A DNA stretch of 44,810 nt, from the IMG/VR virus record IMGVR_UViG_3300034072_002210, positions 1 through 44,810 of that record. One strand, 5' to 3'. Within the stretch, counting starts at the first letter, position 1. The number at the start of each line of letters is the position of its first letter. The DNA is from a virus. The notes below the pieces were generated by a model, which saw nothing but the letters and a program-made list of their open reading frames with translations, did no database searches and was not told the origin of the DNA. Of the stretch, positions 41,644 through 44,810 are shown piece by piece. Position numbers and translations under genes: made by a program.

Positions 41644-44142
41644 TTATGCGAAGGTGTAATCGGCTTCGAGAATGCGGCTCAGGTCCAGATTCCCGGCCTT
41701 CGGTGGCGCGGGCAGCTCGGCTGCCAGCTCCTCGCCCAGCTGCTCGCACAGCTCGGCATAGAAGCCGCCCAGCACGTCGCCACTGTACTGCTCCACGAAC
41801 GTCTCCCGCAGGATGCGCGAGAGGCGCCCCGTGTTCGCCGCGTGGGTACCGAAGGAGTCGTGGATCACGGCCAGCTGGGTGATCCCTTCCCGCTTCGCCC
41901 GCAGCGCGACGGCCTGCAGGTGCGAGGCGTCGAGCGAGTGGACGAAGTTGGGGGCCACGCCGTTGGCCTGGGCGCGACCGTCGAGGTCCTGCGTCTCGAC
42001 CTGGACGACCATGCGGACGCGCGAGCCCTGCCAGTGGACTTCGACGCGCTCGCCCTTGGTCGCCTTGTACTCCTGCAGGATCGGCAGGCCCATCGGGGTC
42101 GTCCACCACAGGGGCAGCCCGCCCTTCGCCGCCACCTTAGCTGCCTCGCGCAGCCATTCCATCGCCGCTGCGGCAGCCGGAACAGTGTCGCTAATGGAAC
42201 TAAACATGACGTGCGAGAGCCACATGGCGCAGTGGTAGTTGTCCGCGCCGCCGAGGTACGGGCCCTTCCCCTCCTTCGCCAGATCCCGGTCCAGCTCCTT
42301 CAGGGTCTGGACGATCATCCCGCCCATCCCGAAGCGGGTGGCCGAGTAGCAGAAGGTCATGGTCGGGCGCTTGGCGATGCTGCGCTTCACCATGCCGCCC
42401 ATCCACGGGTTCGGGATCGTGACGTCCTCCTCCTCGCCATCCCGCTTCACCGTGTAGGTGATGTACGGGGTGGCATCAGCGACGGCCTGGGCCTTGGCTG
42501 CGGCCCGCATGTAGATGTCCTGCGGACGATCTGCAGGCAGCAGGTTCACGGCAGCGCCGCCCTCCTCGTCCCGCAACATGGCCGAGAAGTGCTGGATGCC
42601 CGAGCAGGAGCCGTCCAGCGCAACCGGGATGCGCGACACGTAGGTCGTGGGGTCACCCGAGGCGTATGCCTGGGCCAGCTCGATGCACGCCGCCAGGGCG
42701 CAGAACGGGCTGTCGGCAGTCGCCCAGAAGCGCTGACCGTCCAGCGGGTCGTTGCCGCTGTCCAGCAGGGCTTCGATGTTGTCGATGGTCCACTGCTCGC
42801 GCTCCGCGAACGGCACCTTGTCGACGCCGAACAGGTTGGCGATGTGGATCGACAGCCAGCGGAACCCTTCGAGACCCAGAGGCATCCCGTGGGCGAAGTG
42901 GAGGAGCGCCTTCTGCCAATCGCAGCCCTGCGGGCTCGGGCCAGCGTTCGGGATCGGGTAGACCCGGCCCCGGAAGTCCAGCTCGTGCGGATAGTAGATG
43001 GCGTCCTCGTCCGCATACTTGCGGGCGATCCACAGGCCCTGGTGGATGGACAGGCGGGCAGACCGCAGCTCGGCGTCCTCGGCGTAGACCTCGGCTGCCT
43101 CGCGCTTCCACTGCATGCGCGCTTCCTCATTCTCCTCGAAGTCTTCCGGCCGCGCTGGGAGCTTCTCCAGGACGTCCTTCTGATCCGGCAGGCCACCGAG
43201 GGAGCTGCCGGTCTTCCACAGGGTGTCGAGGACCTCCAGGACGTCGCGATTGATCCGCCACGGGCTGTCCTGGATGTGGTTCACGCTCTCATAGACCCGC
43301 GACAGGTCCATGTGCTTGACCTCCTCGTGATAGGCAGCGTTGCGCTGCTTCACGAAGCGGTTGCCGTGGCGCCGGGTGACGTACCCGCCGTAGGTCGGCG
43401 AGCGCCAGCGGCGCGGACGGACCACCATAGGCATGTTGATCGGCGCGAGGAGCGAGCAGCGGGCGTGCTGCTTGTCCAGCCAATCCCGCAGCGCGCCGGT
43501 GGTGGTCAGGGCATAGGCGTAGCCGTTGGCGCGGCGCACCTTGTCCAGCTCGAACAGGCCGGTTGCCTCGATCACCAGTTCCACGCACTTCGTGCCGATG
43601 GAGACGCGCTCCTCCTTGGAGACCGAGCGGGCCACGCCCTCGCTCTCGAACAGCTTCTTCACGGCGCTCTTGCGCTGACGCGAGTAGGACCCGCGCGCCT
43701 CCTGCGCCTTGAGGAAGCCCTTGTAGCCCTTCCGGTTCATCTCGCGGAACGACTTGAACTCCATGTTCTCGATCAGCGCGTCGGCCACCTGGACCGCCAC
43801 GTTCTGGAGCAAGGTCTGCTCCATACTGTTGTTCACCATCACGCGAGCCGTGAGGTACGCGACCTCCTTCGGATCGGTGAGCAGCAGGAAGTCCACGGCG
43901 CGGTGCAGGCGTCCCGCCTTGCGCTCGCATGCCTCCTGCAGGAATGCCTCAATGGCCTGGGCGACGGGCTCGATGCACAGCTTCAGCAGCTGGTGGCCCG
44001 GCGGAAGGTTCGCCTCCTCGTCGGCGGCGCCCGCCTCTGCCTTCCAGGGCAGCTCGCGGTTGTTGTAGCGACTCGCGCCGAGCGAGCGGCCCTCGTCTTC
44101 CAGCTCGATCTGACGACGAAGCTGCGCACGAAAATCGGTCAT
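41644..44142 (-). CDS. Single-subunit DNA-directed RNA polymerase (T7 gp1-like)
   Basis: Transcribes the middle and late phage genes from its own promoters. The start at 44142 (MTDFRAQLRRQIELEDEGRS) has GGAAGG upstream; 832 residues compare with 883 in T7. Catalytic residues: Asp510 (VALDGSCSGIQHF), Lys591 and Tyr599 (AKRPTMTFCYS), Asp762 (VIHDSFGTHAA), plus PNFVHSLDASHL. The specificity loop (about 691-715, EYKATKGERVEVHWQGSRVR) has Arg699 and Glu701 where T7 has Arg746 and Asn748; T3 has Asp at the latter site. The chain ends in Phe-Ala (DYTFA), as does T7 polymerase (FAFA). Two phage promoters lie upstream, implying positive feedback once any polymerase is made. Confidence 0.98.
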   Translation of the reverse strand: MTDFRAQLRRQIELEDEGRSLGASRYNNRELPWKAEAGAADEEANLPPGHQLLKLCIEPVAQAIEAFLQEACERKAGRLHRAVDFLLLTDPKEVAYLTARVMVNNSMEQTLLQNVAVQVADALIENMEFKSFREMNRKGYKGFLKAQEARGSYSRQRKSAVKKLFESEGVARSVSKEERVSIGTKCVELVIEATGLFELDKVRRANGYAYALTTTGALRDWLDKQHARCSLLAPINMPMVVRPRRWRSPTYGGYVTRRHGNRFVKQRNAAYHEEVKHMDLSRVYESVNHIQDSPWRINRDVLEVLDTLWKTGSSLGGLPDQKDVLEKLPARPEDFEENEEARMQWKREAAEVYAEDAELRSARLSIHQGLWIARKYADEDAIYYPHELDFRGRVYPIPNAGPSPQGCDWQKALLHFAHGMPLGLEGFRWLSIHIANLFGVDKVPFAEREQWTIDNIEALLDSGNDPLDGQRFWATADSPFCALAACIELAQAYASGDPTTYVSRIPVALDGSCSGIQHFSAMLRDEEGGAAVNLLPADRPQDIYMRAAAKAQAVADATPYITYTVKRDGEEEDVTIPNPWMGGMVKRSIAKRPTMTFCYSATRFGMGGMIVQTLKELDRDLAKEGKGPYLGGADNYHCAMWLSHVMFSSISDTVPAAAAAMEWLREAAKVAAKGGLPLWWTTPMGLPILQEYKATKGERVEVHWQGSRVRMVVQVETQDLDGRAQANGVAPNFVHSLDASHLQAVALRAKREGITQLAVIHDSFGTHAANTGRLSRILRETFVEQYSGDVLGGFYAELCEQLGEELAAELPAPPKAGNLDLSRILEADYTFA

Positions 44143-44168
44143 TGGGATTCCTTCCGGTCTAGGGATGA

Positions 44169-44187
44169 GGGCTGCCGAACGCAGCCC
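44169..44187 (-). other. Hairpin in the RNA polymerase leader
   Basis: GGGCTGC and GCAGCCC pair around a 5-base loop, 27 bases upstream of the RNA polymerase start and just downstream of the promoter at 44214-44233. There is no U-tract. It may stabilise the 5' end of the message or tune translation. Confidence 0.45.
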
Positions 44188-44213
44188 GAGGGGTGGCGCC
44201 GAGTGGTTCTCGG

Positions 44214-44233
44214 GCCAGGAGTGGGGGTTAATT
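44214..44233 (-). promoter_or_regulatory. Phage promoter (CCTGG type) ahead of its own RNA polymerase gene
   Basis: Minus strand AATTAACCCCCACTCCTGGC; predicted +1 at 44216, 73 bases ahead of the RNA polymerase start. The core AATTAACCC-CACT is shared with the phage T3 promoter. Confidence 0.9.
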
Positions 44234-44330
44234 GCCGGGTGCCTCTGCGATGCACGCACGGGGGCGCAGCGCGCCGGGCGCGGCACCTGAGGGTGAACCT
44301 GAGAGAAACCTAAGGGAGGCGGTACGCACC

Positions 44331-44351
44331 GCCCGAGAGTGGGGGATAATT
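44331..44351 (-). promoter_or_regulatory. Phage promoter, outermost copy upstream of RNA polymerase
   Basis: Minus strand AATTATCCCCCACTCTCGGG, with predicted +1 at 44334. The transcript would open with a 6-bp hairpin (GGCGGT GCGT ACCGCC) and contains CCTTAGGTT. It lies about 150 bases from the tRNA, on the prophage side. Confidence 0.9.
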
Positions 44352-44428
44352 GCCATAGCGGCGGGCGCTATATCCGTTGGCGCGATTATGAGTCTACCGG
44401 AACTATCGTGCCGGAACGTGCCACGGAG

Positions 44429-44471
44429 GGGTGTGCCAGAGGTGTGCCAGTTGGCACACCCGGCGTTTTTT
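44429..44471. repeat. GTGTGCCAG repeats with a perfect palindrome beside the attachment site
   Basis: GGTGTGCCAG occurs at 44441-44450, nearly so at 44430-44439, and inverted at 44451-44460; the last two form the 20-base palindrome GGTGTGCCAGTTGGCACACC. The same decamer lies at 14-23 in the end of the integrase gene. In the excised circle these copies flank attP, so they are good candidates for integrase arm sites or for an operator controlling RNA polymerase. Confidence 0.5.
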
Positions 44472-44500
44472 CAGTTTTTGGCAGTTTTCTGCGGGGTAAT

Positions 44501-44574
44501 TGGAGCGGGTGAAGGGAATCGAACCCTCGTCGTAAGCTTGGGAAGCTTCTGCTCTACCATTGAGCTACACCCGC
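44501..44574 (-). tRNA. tRNA-Gly (CCC), probable integration site
   Basis: A 74-base tRNA including an encoded 3' CCA folds into a full cloverleaf: 7-bp acceptor stem (GCGGGTG with CACCCGC), D arm GCTC...GAGC, anticodon loop TTCCCAA (anticodon CCC), and T arm GAGGG TTCGATT CCCTT. Position 73 is U. The prophage begins right after its 3' end, as is usual for tyrosine-recombinase phages that use the 3' half of a tRNA as attB, leaving the gene intact. The duplicated 3' part should lie just beyond base 1 of the window. Confidence 0.93.
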
Positions 44575-44810
44575 AATCCGCTGAGAACCGGCGGCCTCGC
44601 GTGATCGCCGCGCCGAAGTGGCCCGAACAATCGAGCGGTGAAATAGCGGCGCAGGGCGCGGCTGGCAATCGGATAGTTGCGCGATGCCGCAACGCGGGAT
44701 CCGCCGCTCCACCCTGTTCCCCTCGGAAACTGCCCCGCTGGTTGGCGCTGCGGCTAACCCGCGATAAGCCGGCCCGGTCGCGGCTTGATGTGAAATGTCA
44801 TGCGGCATAG
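44575..44810. other. Host flank without recognisable gene
   Basis: These 236 bases upstream of the tRNA are presumably chromosomal and should contain the tRNA promoter (minus strand). No credible coding region was seen and no clear -35/-10 pair could be fixed. Confidence 0.4.

Noticed and set aside
41842-44313. An 823-codon plus-strand frame opposite RNA polymerase
   Set aside because: Antisense shadow of a gene with all catalytic motifs; the translation is low-complexity His/Arg/Gln/Val without a plausible fold.
44441-44471. Palindrome plus T-run read as a plus-strand terminator
   Set aside because: No plus-strand transcription unit would end here, the loop is only two bases and four bases separate stem and T-run. 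A protein-binding palindrome is likelier.
1-44810. CRISPR arrays, insertion sequences and rRNA genes
   Set aside because: I looked for regularly spaced repeats, transposase motifs and rRNA segments and saw none; the only RNA gene is tRNA-Gly.

Overview
The window is an almost complete temperate podovirus of the T7 type (autographivirus-like), integrated as a prophage of about 44.5 kb in a GC-rich bacterium. The host is probably an alphaproteobacterium. A sphingomonad would fit the spanin pair and the tRNA-Gly(CCC) sequence, but this is an inference from protein style and no host gene besides the tRNA is recognisable. The diagnostic set is a single-subunit T7-like RNA polymerase, a T7-like DNA polymerase and primase-helicase, an amidase-type T7 lysozyme, portal, scaffold and capsid, tail tubular proteins A and B, three internal core proteins and the terminase, nearly all on the minus strand and in T7 order. 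A tyrosine recombinase sits at the other end.

Layout, read right to left in the direction of transcription: host DNA and tRNA-Gly(CCC) (44501-44574), the probable attachment target; a regulatory stretch with phage promoters; RNA polymerase (44142-41644); an early/middle block of small genes with an HxD-type oxygenase candidate, ssDNA-binding protein, RusA resolvase, amidase endolysin, HTH protein, primase-helicase, a DUF5664-type protein with a zinc knuckle and DNA polymerase; a lysis block with a holin candidate and overlapping spanins; exonuclease; then the structural block from gp7.3-like protein and portal to fibers and terminase (ending at 5548). Next comes a non-coding stretch (about 4386-5272) that should hold the joined ends of the virion chromosome. 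It is followed by the leftmost virion genes (small proteins, ArdA antirestriction) and a lysogeny module of a charged protein, a winged-helix protein and the integrase, ending at base 1.

A virion order of ArdA - integrase - attP - RNA polymerase explains why integrase and RNA polymerase lie at opposite ends here: integration at attP cuts the early operon away from the polymerase gene. The polymerase has a recognisable set of own promoters, eight copies of a motif close to AATTAWCMCCCACTCYYGG, resembling the phage T3 promoter more than that of T7. Its specificity loop carries Glu (residue 701) where T7 has Asn748 and T3 has Asp. Seven copies point with the genes; one (5231-5251) points the opposite way, back into the terminase gene.

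Two genes on the plus strand break the minus-strand layout and look like late-acquired cargo (morons): an AT-rich two-membrane-segment protein between capsid and tail tube (24119-24757), and a YfbU-family protein with its own candidate sigma70-type promoter inside the lysis block (31346-31858). Other points of note are an exonuclease whose catalytic N-terminus is only reached from a CTG start, promoter-hairpin pairs that could give short RNAs, UUCG/GNRA-loop hairpins at gene junctions, and a repeat GGTGTGCCAG flanking the inferred attP on both sides.
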